DNA of 64,000 nt. It comes from Rivularia sp. PCC 7116. Lineage in GTDB: Bacteria > Cyanobacteriota > Cyanobacteriia > Cyanobacteriales > Nostocaceae. Under the pieces are notes generated by a model. The model was given only the letters and a program-made list of their open reading frames with translations. It made no database searches and was not told the origin of the DNA. The first letter of the stretch is position 1. Every line of letters starts with the position of its first letter. Where the stretch lies: NCBI RefSeq assembly GCF_000316665.1, contig NC_019678.1:6605001-6669000 (forward strand). The letters are read 5' to 3'. Positions 11,501 to 19,526 of the stretch are shown here, one piece after another. The position numbers and the translations under genes were made by a program.

Positions 11501-11674
11501 TTAGGGATTATAAACGAAGCTACTTTCGATATAAATACCAACGCGATCGCCATTTTTTGCTTCACCGATGATATAGATATTTTCTGATGTCCAAAAACTA
11601 AATCGATACATCATTACATCGGAAAATGTTTGATTAAAAGTAGTTATTAAAAATACTTTATTCGCCAGTTTTTT
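11501..11674 (-). pseudogene. C-terminal remnant of an unknown protein
   Basis: A 57-codon open stretch ends at a TAA and reads like real protein (TFNQTFSDVMMYRFSFWTSE, then NIYIIGEAKNGDRVGIYIES). It begins directly after an in-frame TAG without a normal start; the only internal Met pair would leave under 45 residues. No family is recognised. It could be a decayed gene tail or an unannotated short gene starting at the Met-Met. Confidence 0.35.
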
Positions 11675-11866
11675 CTATGTAGTTGACAAAAATAACGCTT
11701 GATGTGGGTTTAGAATTAGTATTTTTTATGATTTTTGATTATTTGATTTTTGATAATGCTCGGTTGTTGATAGAAGATTATTAAAGAAAAAACCGCAGAG
11801 TACGCAGACTAAGCAGAGGAAAAAGAATAGATAGAGAGATGATGGTTATTCCCATAAGCTACAGAT

Positions 11867-11930
11867 GGTGCGTGACGCGAGAAAATTAATAACTACGTAA
11901 AAAATTTATCGCAGCGTCACAGCACCCTAC
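11867..11930. repeat. 64-bp inverted-repeat (MITE-like) element, family A
   Basis: The left end ggtgcgtgacgc (11867-11878) and the right end gcgtcacagcaccc (11914-11927) are inverted copies around a 35-bp AT-rich middle. A second copy of almost the same length with the same ends in opposite orientation lies at 24016-24078, and half-sites occur at 16339-16351 and 6986-6996. The form is that of a small non-autonomous element or a folded intergenic repeat. Confidence 0.6.
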
Positions 11931-11960
11931 AATTACCAATTACCAATACCCAATTCCCAA

Positions 11961-12626
11961 TTACAATATCCCTCGATAGTGAATAAAGGTTAAAATCACT
12001 GCCCAAGAACCTAAAGCTACTTTGATTGCAACCAAGAAATTCAATAATGGCAGAACTCCACCACTAAATAAGGTACCGAATTCACCAAAAGGTAGTTCAA
12101 ATCCTGACAGCTTAATTACAGACAAGACAATAAATATCAATACAGAAATCTTCTCCCATTTAGAAGCGTGCCATTTTTTATAAAGTGACTGCATCCATTC
12201 GGGTGAGGAGGTAATCGCTACCAAACCAATTGCTGTACCACCAGCTACTCCAGCAGCAAAACCACCACCGGGACTTAAATGTCCGCGAATTGCTAATTCA
12301 ATTCCTACTAAGGCTGCAATTGTTGCACCCAATCTAGCTAATATTATTGAAGGTCTGTCGCTGAAATGATAAATTGCACAAAATGGTCTTTCGTTAGCCA
12401 GCATATAGGTGGCTCCCATGATGGCAATTGTAAATACCACTACTTCAAAAATGGTGTCGTAAAGCCGATTCCGAAAGATGATTCCCGATACTGCGTTAGG
12501 TACTCCGCTATCTTGTACCACAGCCTGAACAATAGAAATTGAAGAATCTGCCTCTGGATTAGATACGAGCAACATTTTAACGAACAGCGCTAATCCAGCT
12601 ATTACGTAAATCCATTTGCTATTCAT
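11961..12626 (-). CDS. mrpB: Mrp-type Na+/H+ antiporter subunit B
   Basis: The last gene of the mrpCDEFGAB operon. The protein (221 aa from the ATG at 12626) has an N-terminal extension and then the MnhB core: NRLYDTIFEVVVFTIAIMGA, and the signature RGHLSPGGGFAAGVAGGTA shared with MrpB. About six hydrophobic spans. The ATG overlaps the TGA of the preceding gene by one base (TGATG), which implies translational coupling. The complex exchanges Na+ for protons and in cyanobacteria is linked to salt, pH and carbon-supply responses. Confidence 0.9.
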   Translation of the reverse strand: MNSKWIYVIAGLALFVKMLLVSNPEADSSISIVQAVVQDSGVPNAVSGIIFRNRLYDTIFEVVVFTIAIMGATYMLANERPFCAIYHFSDRPSIILARLGATIAALVGIELAIRGHLSPGGGFAAGVAGGTAIGLVAITSSPEWMQSLYKKWHASKWEKISVLIFIVLSVIKLSGFELPFGEFGTLFSGGVLPLLNFLVAIKVALGSWAVILTFIHYRGIL

Positions 12627-13204
12627 CAATGTTGTTTCTCCAATCTTAGTAAATTTACATCAATTACATTTGCATAGCTCAAAACCGTATTGGGGCATGT
12701 AAGCTCGGCTCGCAAGATATCGTAAATACGTTGGATACGAATTGTGGTTCGTAGAGGTATATCTAAATCTAGATTATGAGTACAGGTTGCGTGAATTTCT
12801 TTTTCGGTTAAAGCTCGCTGTAAAGCGTTGATATCGTTATAAGGAACTAATTCCAACCGCATGTGACGCTGATTTAAAATCTTTCGGAAGTCAGCGGTTA
12901 ATTCCAGAAAAGCTGGTTCTGTTTCTAGATGATGGACTGCATCTGCAAGTACTCCCACACGCAATACTAAAGAGGAGCGTACTGCAACTGCATACAAAGT
13001 AATTGCTAATAAAGTACCCATCAAAGCTTCGGTTAAAGCTACATCGGCAGCACCTAAAACTGCATATACCAAAGCAGCGATCGCACCTAAAATTCCTCTT
13101 AAAGCTAATGCATGGTAGGGATTAACTTGAAATATTACCAAGCAGGAGGTTAAGGGAAGTAGGGCAATAATAATATATAGATAAAAATCTAGGTTATTGT
13201 TCAT
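12626..13204 (-). CDS. mrpA: Mrp antiporter, MrpA C-terminal-type subunit (DUF4040)
   Basis: A 192-aa membrane protein with the sequence YHALALRGILGAIAALVYAV followed by LGAADVALTEALMGTLLAIT, the hallmark of the DUF4040/MbhD module that forms the C-terminal part of large MrpA proteins in Firmicutes. Here it is free-standing, as in cyanobacterial operons ordered CDEFGAB. I start at ATG 13204 because a good ribosome-binding site (AAGGAGAT, complement at 13209-13216) precedes it; the longer frame would use a GTG at 13219. No NuoL-like MrpA N-terminal domain occurs in the window. Confidence 0.85.
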   Translation of the reverse strand: MNNNLDFYLYIIIALLPLTSCLVIFQVNPYHALALRGILGAIAALVYAVLGAADVALTEALMGTLLAITLYAVAVRSSLVLRVGVLADAVHHLETEPAFLELTADFRKILNQRHMRLELVPYNDINALQRALTEKEIHATCTHNLDLDIPLRTTIRIQRIYDILRAELTCPNTVLSYANVIDVNLLRLEKQH

Positions 13205-13475
13205 TACTATCTCCTTCACCGGAACAGTAAGCTAAAACGTAACCAAGCATCGTATTCCAAATTGCTAAGGTAATAATAGCAAGAACAAGTAAAGGCCATT
13301 CTGCGGTTTTTTTCAACAGCAATCCGCAAACAATAGCAATTGAACCAAGAGTATCTGCGACGGAAAGACTGTGTAATTTGAATAAAACTGAACGTTTCCC
13401 CATCAAAGGGAAAGTTCCCCAAAACCAAAAGAAAATTCCGATACTTATAAGTACATAGCTAAGTATATTTATCAT
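13194..13475 (-). CDS. mrpG: Mrp antiporter subunit G
   Basis: A 93-aa protein with three hydrophobic spans and the MrpG pattern YVLISIGIFFWFWGTFPLMG, then LHSLSVADTLGSIAIVCGLL, matching the P-x-x-x-R-x-H-x-x-x-x-x-D-T-L-G region of the family. Its start overlaps the stop of mrpF by 4 bp, and its end overlaps the next gene by about 11 bp. Confidence 0.9.
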   Translation of the reverse strand: MINILSYVLISIGIFFWFWGTFPLMGKRSVLFKLHSLSVADTLGSIAIVCGLLLKKTAEWPLLVLAIITLAIWNTMLGYVLAYCSGEGDSNEQ

Positions 13476-13750
13476 GTTTCTCTTAAACGTTTGAGTATAT
13501 GTGCTAATAACATTATTCCGGCATCACCTACGCTGAGGATAATTACGGCAACTACCCCAACCATCCAATCATCTCGCAATACAGATACAACTAAAGCAAT
13601 CATGGCTGTTTTAGTTGAAATACTGGCAAATGCCAGCATAGTTTGCCAAATATTTTCGTCTTTCCATGCTTCGTAGATAGGTATTGATAAAGCTATTAGC
13701 ATGGAAATTAAAATTACAATATTTAAGTCTATAGTAAAAGTTAAATTCAT
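13472..13750 (-). CDS. mrpF: Mrp antiporter subunit F
   Basis: A 92-aa protein with three predicted membrane spans. The segment TKTAMIALVVSVLRDDWMVG followed by VVAVIILSVGDAGIMLLAHI corresponds to the conserved middle and C-terminal parts of MrpF/PhaF. Stop and start overlap both neighbours by 4 bp (ATGA type), so translation is coupled within the operon. Confidence 0.85.
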   Translation of the reverse strand: MNLTFTIDLNIVILISMLIALSIPIYEAWKDENIWQTMLAFASISTKTAMIALVVSVLRDDWMVGVVAVIILSVGDAGIMLLAHILKRLRET

Positions 13751-14136
13751 GATTTAATAGCCTTTTTTGGTAACACCCGGTGGACTTCATACCAGCCATC
13801 TTTGCGGTATTTATAAACGATTGTTTTTGGAGTAAAGGTAATGAGAAAGATATCTAAAAATATTAGTCTTGCAGAACGATTTGGTGGTATTTCCTCTAAG
13901 ATTACATCTTCGTAATTGTGGGGACGAATAATAATTTCAAAAGCTTCAATATAAGCTTGGGGAATGGCTAACAATATTTTTCCTAATACAGTTAACCAAT
14001 CTTTTAATTTTTCTCGGGATGGATAACCGCGAGGTAAAATTAGCGCAATAATTACACCGATAATGATGTTTGCTGGACTCAAATCGGATGTAAGCAAAAA
14101 CCAAATAGCAAGTCTTAATATGAAATTCCCAACCAT
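13747..14136 (-). CDS. mrpE: Mrp antiporter subunit E
   Basis: MrpE is recognised by the N-terminal NFILRLAIWFLLTSDLSPAN and IIIGVIIALILPRGYPSREK, then IPQAYIEAFEIIIRPHNYED. I start at the Met of MVGNFILRLAIWFLL (14136, 129 aa) because related proteins begin there; a further ATG lies 5 codons upstream (14151). Either start overlaps the end of mrpD. The subunit is shorter than the roughly 160 aa usual in Firmicutes. Confidence 0.88.
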   Translation of the reverse strand: MVGNFILRLAIWFLLTSDLSPANIIIGVIIALILPRGYPSREKLKDWLTVLGKILLAIPQAYIEAFEIIIRPHNYEDVILEEIPPNRSARLIFLDIFLITFTPKTIVYKYRKDGWYEVHRVLPKKAIKS

Positions 14137-15560
14137 GAAAATGCCATCCAAAATAGTACAACTGTAACTAGGCTCATTACACCAATAAGATGCTCGAATT
14201 CCTCAAGTACCCGAGGTAATTTCAAAGAGGTACTTTTAAATATCAACCAATACAGCAACCAACCAACAGCTATAGTTACAACTGCTTTGAGAATACTCTC
14301 CAAACTATAAGCCTGGGGATAAAGAACGTTAGCTGTAATTAACCAACCCAACAAAAGAACAATCGCAGCCCAGAATCCCGGCTTTGGTTTTTGCCCTTCC
14401 CCTCGAAGTAAAAAAATAAATCTGGCATATACCGTTACTGTTCCTACAACAGCAATATTCATCGCAATTTCCTGCCAAGACAATAAATTCTTCATTGTCA
14501 AAACTTTTGCACTATATCCCGTCAACAAAGGCATACCGGATATAGAAAGACTGGCTATAACCAAAACAACCCAAGTAGGAGTATCAATGGGTTGCCACTG
14601 CAATTGCTTAATATTGCGACTGGGTAAATTACCCGCAGTCAAAAACAGCGCTGCTTTTGCTAAACCATGCGCTAAAGCGTAATATCCTCCTTGTAAAGGA
14701 GCAGCGAGAATCCAACCTAATTGCGAAATTGTACTCGAAGCTAATATCCGCTTGGTGTCGTTTTCAAATAAAGCATATATAACCCCCAAAAAAGCAGTTG
14801 CAACTCCAAAGCTTCTCACAATGGGATCTATTTCTTCGACAATCAACGCACATCTAATTAACGGATAAACCCCAGCTTTCACAACTACCCCCGACAACAA
14901 AGCCGAAACGGGAGTATCGGATTCCGAATGAGTTAAAGGTAGCCATAAACCCGAAACAAAAACTCCTCCTTTAACCAAAAGTCCGACAAAAATTAATGCC
15001 AATGCTTCTGGTGGCGCTTTACTTAAGCCAGCATAGGCAAAAGAATTATTGGCTTGATATACCAGCACAGCGCCGATTAGATAAAACAGCATAGCTGTAT
15101 TGCTGATAAACAAATAGCGCAGAGCAACCCAAATCGAACGATCTGTACGGGGATAGGCAATCAGTAGGAATGCAGCAATTCCGCTGACTTCCAAAGCGAC
15201 ATATAAACTGATAAAATCCGTACAGGCGAATGCTGCGTTAACGCTGCCATGCACGACAATAGCTTGAGTATAGAAAAAAGCTGATTTATCGCTACGCCAA
15301 CAATATAAAATGACAGCAGCACTTACTAAAGCATTAGTCAATATGAAGTAAGCGCTCAATTCATCGACGCTTAAAGTTACCCCAAAACTATCTAATAGCT
15401 CTAACGTTAAAGGTGACTGTTGTATGAATAGTATTAACGCATAAACGAAAGAAGCAAATGTTCCCAACAAAGCTAAATAGCGGTCAAGTTTGGGAATAAG
15501 ATAGATGGTGAAACCTAAAAAAAACGGTAGGGTTGCCCAAACGATGGTAATAGTATTCAT
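14115..15560 (-). CDS. mrpD: Mrp antiporter subunit D (NuoN/L-like)
   Basis: This 481-aa polytopic protein has the proton-translocating antiporter fold shared with complex I subunits NuoL/M/N. It shows DFISLYVALEVSGIAAFLLI (membrane Glu), GLLVKGGVFVSGLWLPLTHS with the functional Lys and the W-L-P-x-x-H-S motif, TPVSALLSGVVVKAGVYPLI, and AAPLQGGYYALAHGLAKAAL with a second Lys. It is the only NuoL/N-type subunit visible; some cyanobacterial operons carry two D genes. The start overlaps the stop of mrpC by 4 bp. Confidence 0.92.
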   Translation of the reverse strand: MNTITIVWATLPFFLGFTIYLIPKLDRYLALLGTFASFVYALILFIQQSPLTLELLDSFGVTLSVDELSAYFILTNALVSAAVILYCWRSDKSAFFYTQAIVVHGSVNAAFACTDFISLYVALEVSGIAAFLLIAYPRTDRSIWVALRYLFISNTAMLFYLIGAVLVYQANNSFAYAGLSKAPPEALALIFVGLLVKGGVFVSGLWLPLTHSESDTPVSALLSGVVVKAGVYPLIRCALIVEEIDPIVRSFGVATAFLGVIYALFENDTKRILASSTISQLGWILAAPLQGGYYALAHGLAKAALFLTAGNLPSRNIKQLQWQPIDTPTWVVLVIASLSISGMPLLTGYSAKVLTMKNLLSWQEIAMNIAVVGTVTVYARFIFLLRGEGQKPKPGFWAAIVLLLGWLITANVLYPQAYSLESILKAVVTIAVGWLLYWLIFKSTSLKLPRVLEEFEHLIGVMSLVTVVLFWMAFSWLGISY

Positions 15561-15895
15561 GATGGGGTATTGTTTTTCTCGATTTCATTACTTTCCAAAG
15601 TCGGATTATCCTTAGCCAACTTCATTACACCTACTAACATCAGCGCTTGAATGGAAAAACCAATGACAATTGCTGTTAAAATCACCGCTTGGGGAACTGG
15701 ATCTGCATAAGTACGATTTGCCACACCTGAAAAAATCGGCGTAAATAAACCATTCCGAGAAGCGATCGCCACATAATAAGCAATTACTCCCGTACTCATG
15801 ACATCCATAGCCACGATTTTCATCACCAGGTTTTTTTTAAAGATAATTCCGAAAAATCCGCATAATACCGTTGCAAGGATACAGGCTTCTAACAC
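15557..15895 (-). CDS. mrpC: Mrp antiporter subunit C (NuoK-like)
   Basis: First gene of the operon; 112 aa with three hydrophobic segments. ADPVPQAVILTAIVIGFSIQ followed by ALMLVGVMKL is the NuoK/MrpC signature. The start is a GTG at 15895 (GTG TTA GAA GCC); no ATG in frame lies upstream in the open stretch. The promoter should lie in the 15896-16436 spacer. Confidence 0.88.
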   Translation of the reverse strand: MLEACILATVLCGFFGIIFKKNLVMKIVAMDVMSTGVIAYYVAIASRNGLFTPIFSGVANRTYADPVPQAVILTAIVIGFSIQALMLVGVMKLAKDNPTLESNEIEKNNTPS

Positions 15896-16436
15896 AATAT
15901 TTGCTTTTTAGGTAAAGTTTAGTTATATTTATTTTCTAGGTAATGTATTATCTTTTCTCTATAGAGTTCCGGTATATCCTGGGTAATAGATATACGAAAA
16001 ACCTTCAATTAAAATAACTTTTAATCGAGTTCTAATAATACAAATGCTTTGCTAAGAGCAGGCTCTGGTTTGAGATAGAGCGTGTTTAAAGAATTTTACA
16101 TCTCTCTATAGATATAATTTTTGAGTAAAACACCGCTAATAAAAGCATACTTGTATTCGCAGGAAGTTATTGTTCTACGCATTGATTTTTATACTTCACC
16201 TTTTTCTTAAGAATTGATTAATGACTTATATATAGAATAAATGGTAAGAGGCGTTCAAGGCAAGGAATTGGTTTTGCAAGGGAATTGGGCATTGGGCATT
16301 GGGCATAGGAAATTGAAAATTAATAATAAGATATCTTAGGGTGCGTGACGCTTCGATACATGTAGTTCGGGATTAGAATCGTTATATTGTGTCATGCAGT
16401 AACCGTAAATAAAGGTGAAATCGGAACTTATAGGAA
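15896..16436. other. spacer upstream of mrp operon, with short tandem repeats
   Basis: No gene seen. It should hold the mrp operon promoter on the minus strand. A triple tandem copy of attgggc lies at 16284-16304, and agggtgcgtgacgc (near 16338-16351) is a half-site of the family A inverted-repeat element. Confidence 0.5.
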
Positions 16437-17414
16437 TTAGGGATTGTAATCAAATTTGCTGGTTAGTCTCAAACCAACTCGGTCGTTTTCTGTGGATTCA
16501 CCGACTATGAATAGTTGTGTATAATCCCAAAAACGGAATGCATATAGTATTAATTCTGGAAATTTAGCTTTGAGAAAATAATTTAAATGCTGGTATTTTT
16601 GATATATTTCTTCTCCTTCTTCTTCAGAACCGAAGCTTTGAAAAAGATATTCTCGTTCGTCCGGGTAAAAGCTTTTAAATTCAGTAATTTGGAGAAATTC
16701 GGATTTAATTAAAGCATTTTGAAGTGCTGTTTGTTTGGTAGAAGCGGTTTGATAAAGAATTTGATGGTGATAAGTTTGTTCGTAACCACCGTCATAATGT
16801 CCGTAAGTCAAAACGGGTGTTAAGGATTCGAGAATTTTATCAATTTTAGACTCTAAATCGGTTTTTGGTTGAGCTACAAATGCTTCTATATTATTTTCGG
16901 TAATTATAATATCGTTAAATTCAGGAGTTTCTTGAGGAACGGTAGAAGTAACGCAAATCCAGTTTTCATTATCAAGTAGTTGTCCGACTATGGCAAAACA
17001 AGAATATTCAGCCGAACAGCTAAATTCATAAACTTCTAAATCGTATAAATTTGATTTTAATAATTTTGATAGCTGCTTGTAATAATTTTTGCGTTGTTGA
17101 AATTGTGGGGATTTTCTATCTACTTCATCTTCTTCATCTTCAAAAACACATTCAGCATAAGAACAATATTCATCCAGTGTGGGGACACCGATTTCTTCTA
17201 TTTCCCACCAATTATTAATAGCAATTTCAATGTCGGTATTTTTCATCCAACCTTGGGAATAAAGTAGAGATATGAAATGAAAGTTTCCTTTGACGGAAGA
17301 TTCCCAATAGAAAGGTTGCCATTCTGATGTGTGGTTAGAAGGAAGACGACAGATTATTTCTTCTTGTAGTAAAACTTCGAGAGTTGCGAGGATTTGGGTT
17401 GTTGAGGGGTTCAT
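16437..17414 (-). CDS. NuiA-like (nuclease inhibitor family-like) protein
   Basis: A 325-aa protein whose C-terminal part (YQKYQHLNYFLKAKFPELIL, then LFIVGESTENDRVGLRLTSK) resembles the ending of Anabaena NuiA, where a similar helix is followed by V-Y-V-I-G-E-T and a G-I-S-T-K-V strand. A second, weaker copy of the same pattern is in the middle (KLLKSNLYDLEVYEF, then FAIVGQLLDNENWICVTSTV), so the protein may be two tandem NuiA-like modules. NuiA blocks the nuclease NucA; no nuclease gene is visible nearby, so an inhibitor role here is only a guess. It lies 68 bp from the LRV gene on the same strand. Confidence 0.6.
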   Translation of the reverse strand: MNPSTTQILATLEVLLQEEIICRLPSNHTSEWQPFYWESSVKGNFHFISLLYSQGWMKNTDIEIAINNWWEIEEIGVPTLDEYCSYAECVFEDEEDEVDRKSPQFQQRKNYYKQLSKLLKSNLYDLEVYEFSCSAEYSCFAIVGQLLDNENWICVTSTVPQETPEFNDIIITENNIEAFVAQPKTDLESKIDKILESLTPVLTYGHYDGGYEQTYHHQILYQTASTKQTALQNALIKSEFLQITEFKSFYPDEREYLFQSFGSEEEGEEIYQKYQHLNYFLKAKFPELILYAFRFWDYTQLFIVGESTENDRVGLRLTSKFDYNP

Positions 17415-17482
17415 GTGAATATTGAAATTATATTTTAAACGCAGAGGGACACAAAGGTAAACGCGGAGGAGCGCAGAGTTTT

Positions 17483-18798
17483 TTATAAATTATGATTTGC
17501 TGCTGCTCTAACAATTCGATTGCCATCACGAGCAAGAATCGAACGAGTTTCTAAAGGTGTTGATTCGTTTTGGGCAACAGCATATCTTTCTAACCAAGAA
17601 GCGGAATTTGCAGCTTGAGTTAATGTTTGTTGTGGTGTGAGGGGATGAAGTAGAGTTACGAATCGGACGAAAGGGTTATTTGATTGAGCGTATTCTGCGA
17701 GTAGAGTCGGTAAGTCGTCGGTGTCGGGGTTGTAAATTCGGGGGAGACTTTGAAGGGTTGGGGATTGTTGAATATTAAGTTGTGAAAAAGCCGATTGTAA
17801 TGAAGCATTATGATTATTAGTTCGCTTATAGATTAATATTTCTGCTTCTTGGGTTTCCCATCTGCTTTCTAGTTCTAATTTAATTTTATAGATATCAAGG
17901 GGAGTAAGATTCGGATTTTGTAGTACAATTGCAGTCGAAGAAAGCTCTTGAAGTAAATCTTTTGGGGTATTTGGATGTTCTGCAACCAATCCCTGGGTAG
18001 TAGAATTATCTTCTTGAGCAGCTTGTCTAAGAATACTTACAGGAGCATTCGGATTTTTGATAACGTCTTGAATTGAGCCTTTACGATATTGAAGAATGAA
18101 TTTTAATATAGATAATGGTGTTAGAGGATTTTTCGCAATTCTTCGGTGAATATATTCACTCATATAACATCCAATGTGAGATAGTTCGTAAGCAAGCAGT
18201 TGTTGTAAATATTCGATACGCTGTGCTTCTGAAGTTTGAGGATTGAACGCTACAGCCATTCGCATATCCCAATCTTCTAAATATTCGCTTTCATCATCGG
18301 GAGTTTTCTTATGTTGTTCCCATAATCTTTCTCTCAACAAAGCTGGTACTGATGAGTTTCCCAATAATGCAGCTACTACTTCTTGATTAATGCGATCGCG
18401 ATTGTATTGGGTATTCAATAAACACATCAAACCATCCAGAATATTGTAGTTTTTTGTTAATTGTTTATTTTTAGACCAAGGTTTGCGTCTTCCTTCAGAA
18501 CGTTTTCCAACTGTATATCTCCCTTCCCACTCTAGAGGAGATTCTTGTTTAGATAAGTATTCAAGAGTTTTTCTTTCCAATTCATCAAGAGAATTTACTA
18601 AAGCAATCCATTCTTCAAAAAATATTGATTTGTCAAGCTCCTGTATTTGCTGAAGCGTAAATAAAATCATCTCAGGTGACTGACCTTTATAAATAAACGT
18701 TTTAATCTGCTTTAATAAATTTGGTGTGATATCCGGAGCTAATTCACGCAACAATTCTTCTGTCCCATTTAATTTATAGGATTTATTTGCTAATTCTT
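17483..18798 (-). pseudogene. LRV-type leucine-rich-variant repeat protein, 3' part of frameshifted gene
   Basis: The frame running to the stop at 17483 carries repeated units of leucine-rich-repeat-variant type, such as NPLTPLSILKFIL, NPNAPVSILRQAA, HPNTPKDLLQEL and NESTPLETRSILA, with the N-x-x-T/A-P-x-x-x-L spacing of LRV solenoids. The first usable start would be a TTG at 18754, but the same frame stays open upstream through LEELANKSYKLNGTEELLRE. That places it directly in line with the 135-aa frame ending at 18799, so the two are best read as one gene of about 570 codons broken by a single-base loss in the T run near 18800. LRV solenoids usually bind proteins; the role is unknown. Confidence 0.6.
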
Positions 18799-19206
18799 CT
18801 AAAACCTTTCCAACAACTGCAACCGATACCGCAACGGCATATATTCATTCTGCAATCCTTGAATTAACCTTCTCTGGGGAACCCATTCACTCAAAAAACA
18901 AGGAGCTACGGGAGCAAATCGCATCAACTCCACCGCTAACCTGTCATTTTGTCCCAAATCCAGATTCCGCAACACTTCCGCAATAGTTTCTTGATAATCT
19001 TCTAAGGTACCCGCAAAATTAACGTGCAATCTTGCAGCTTCCACAACTGCGGAATAATCGCTGTTGAGTAGAATTTCTAAAAGACTTCGGGGAGTATCGG
19101 CAAAAGATGCAACAGCAATCTGCATTTCCTCCGATTCCGTCAGTAATTCTTCGGGTGTTTCTAAAAATATTTGTAAATCCGATGCACTAATCTGAAGTAA
19201 CTGCAT
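18799..19206 (-). pseudogene. LRV-type repeat protein, 5' part of frameshifted gene
   Basis: This 135-aa frame starts at ATG 19206 (MQLLQISASDL), contains another LRV-like unit (FADTPRSLLEILLNS) and ends ...RLQLLERF followed by TAG. Adding one T to the AGGTTTTAG run gives AGG TTT TTA GAA GAA and continues smoothly into the downstream repeat frame. A real mutation, a sequencing error or a programmed -1 shift are all possible; the P-site codon pairs poorly after slipping, so programmed shifting is the least likely. Confidence 0.6.
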
Positions 19207-19297
19207 AACTTTAAATTTATTATCTTATGGTACTAATATACTGTTTTCCCCTTAATTGTCAAAAGATTGATTATTTCACATCTTCATTATTCTCGTG

Positions 19298-19332
19298 AAG
19301 CCTGCGCCTTGTAAGCCGGAGGCTTTCTCGCA
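19298..19332. repeat. imperfect hairpin AAGCCT...AGGCTT
   Basis: The arms aagcctgcgcctt and aagccggaggctt pair over 13 positions with two mismatches around a GT loop. Such Cys/Gly-rich palindromes are typical of IS200/IS605-type ends and of dispersed intergenic repeats in cyanobacteria. It sits just left of the first copy of the 100-bp direct repeat. Confidence 0.45.
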
Positions 19333-19351
19333 GAGAAATCAATTTCAAGGC

Positions 19352-19451
19352 TAATATACGAAGTACGTTGAAACGCACTAAAAGCTTTGCTCAGTCTGAT
19401 TTATCAGACTTTGTATGTCAGCCTGGGAATTTATTCCAAGGCGGTTGTTGA
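19352..19451. repeat. structured ~100-bp direct repeat, copy 1
   Basis: This copy begins taatatacgaagtacgttga and ends ttccaaggcggttgttga. Its ends match copy 2 (21049-21150) almost exactly (about 22 of 23 bases at the left, about 25 of 28 at the right), while the ~50-bp centre differs. The centre holds a perfect stem, agtctga / tcagact. The complementary strand could fold also through GCCTtGGAA / TTCCcAGGC. Orientation of the two copies is the same. Identity unknown. Confidence 0.6.
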
Positions 19452-19526
19452 GTCCAAAAAACAATAAAGACGGAGCACATCATGCCCCGTCTCTACACAA
19501 ATAAAGCTATAAACTTAAACAGAAAA

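Larger units (their letters stand above)
11280..11960. other. spacer with a coding remnant and repeats
   Basis: No intact gene. It contains a minus-strand coding remnant (11501-11674), a CGCAGAG-type repeat (accgcagagtacgcagac, near 11792), an inverted-repeat element (11867-11930) and a tract of tandem attaccaat/acccaattcccaatt strings at 11931-11966 of the kind that pepper cyanobacterial spacers. Confidence 0.6.

Noticed and set aside
18795-18805. Programmed -1 frameshift at AGGTTTTAG
   Set aside because: After slipping, the Phe tRNA would sit on GTT, a poor match, and no downstream pseudoknot was evident; a point deletion is simpler.
19352-19451. Direct repeats considered as integron attC sites
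   Set aside because: The GTTRRRY/RYYYAAC core sites are not matched and no integron integrase is in the window.
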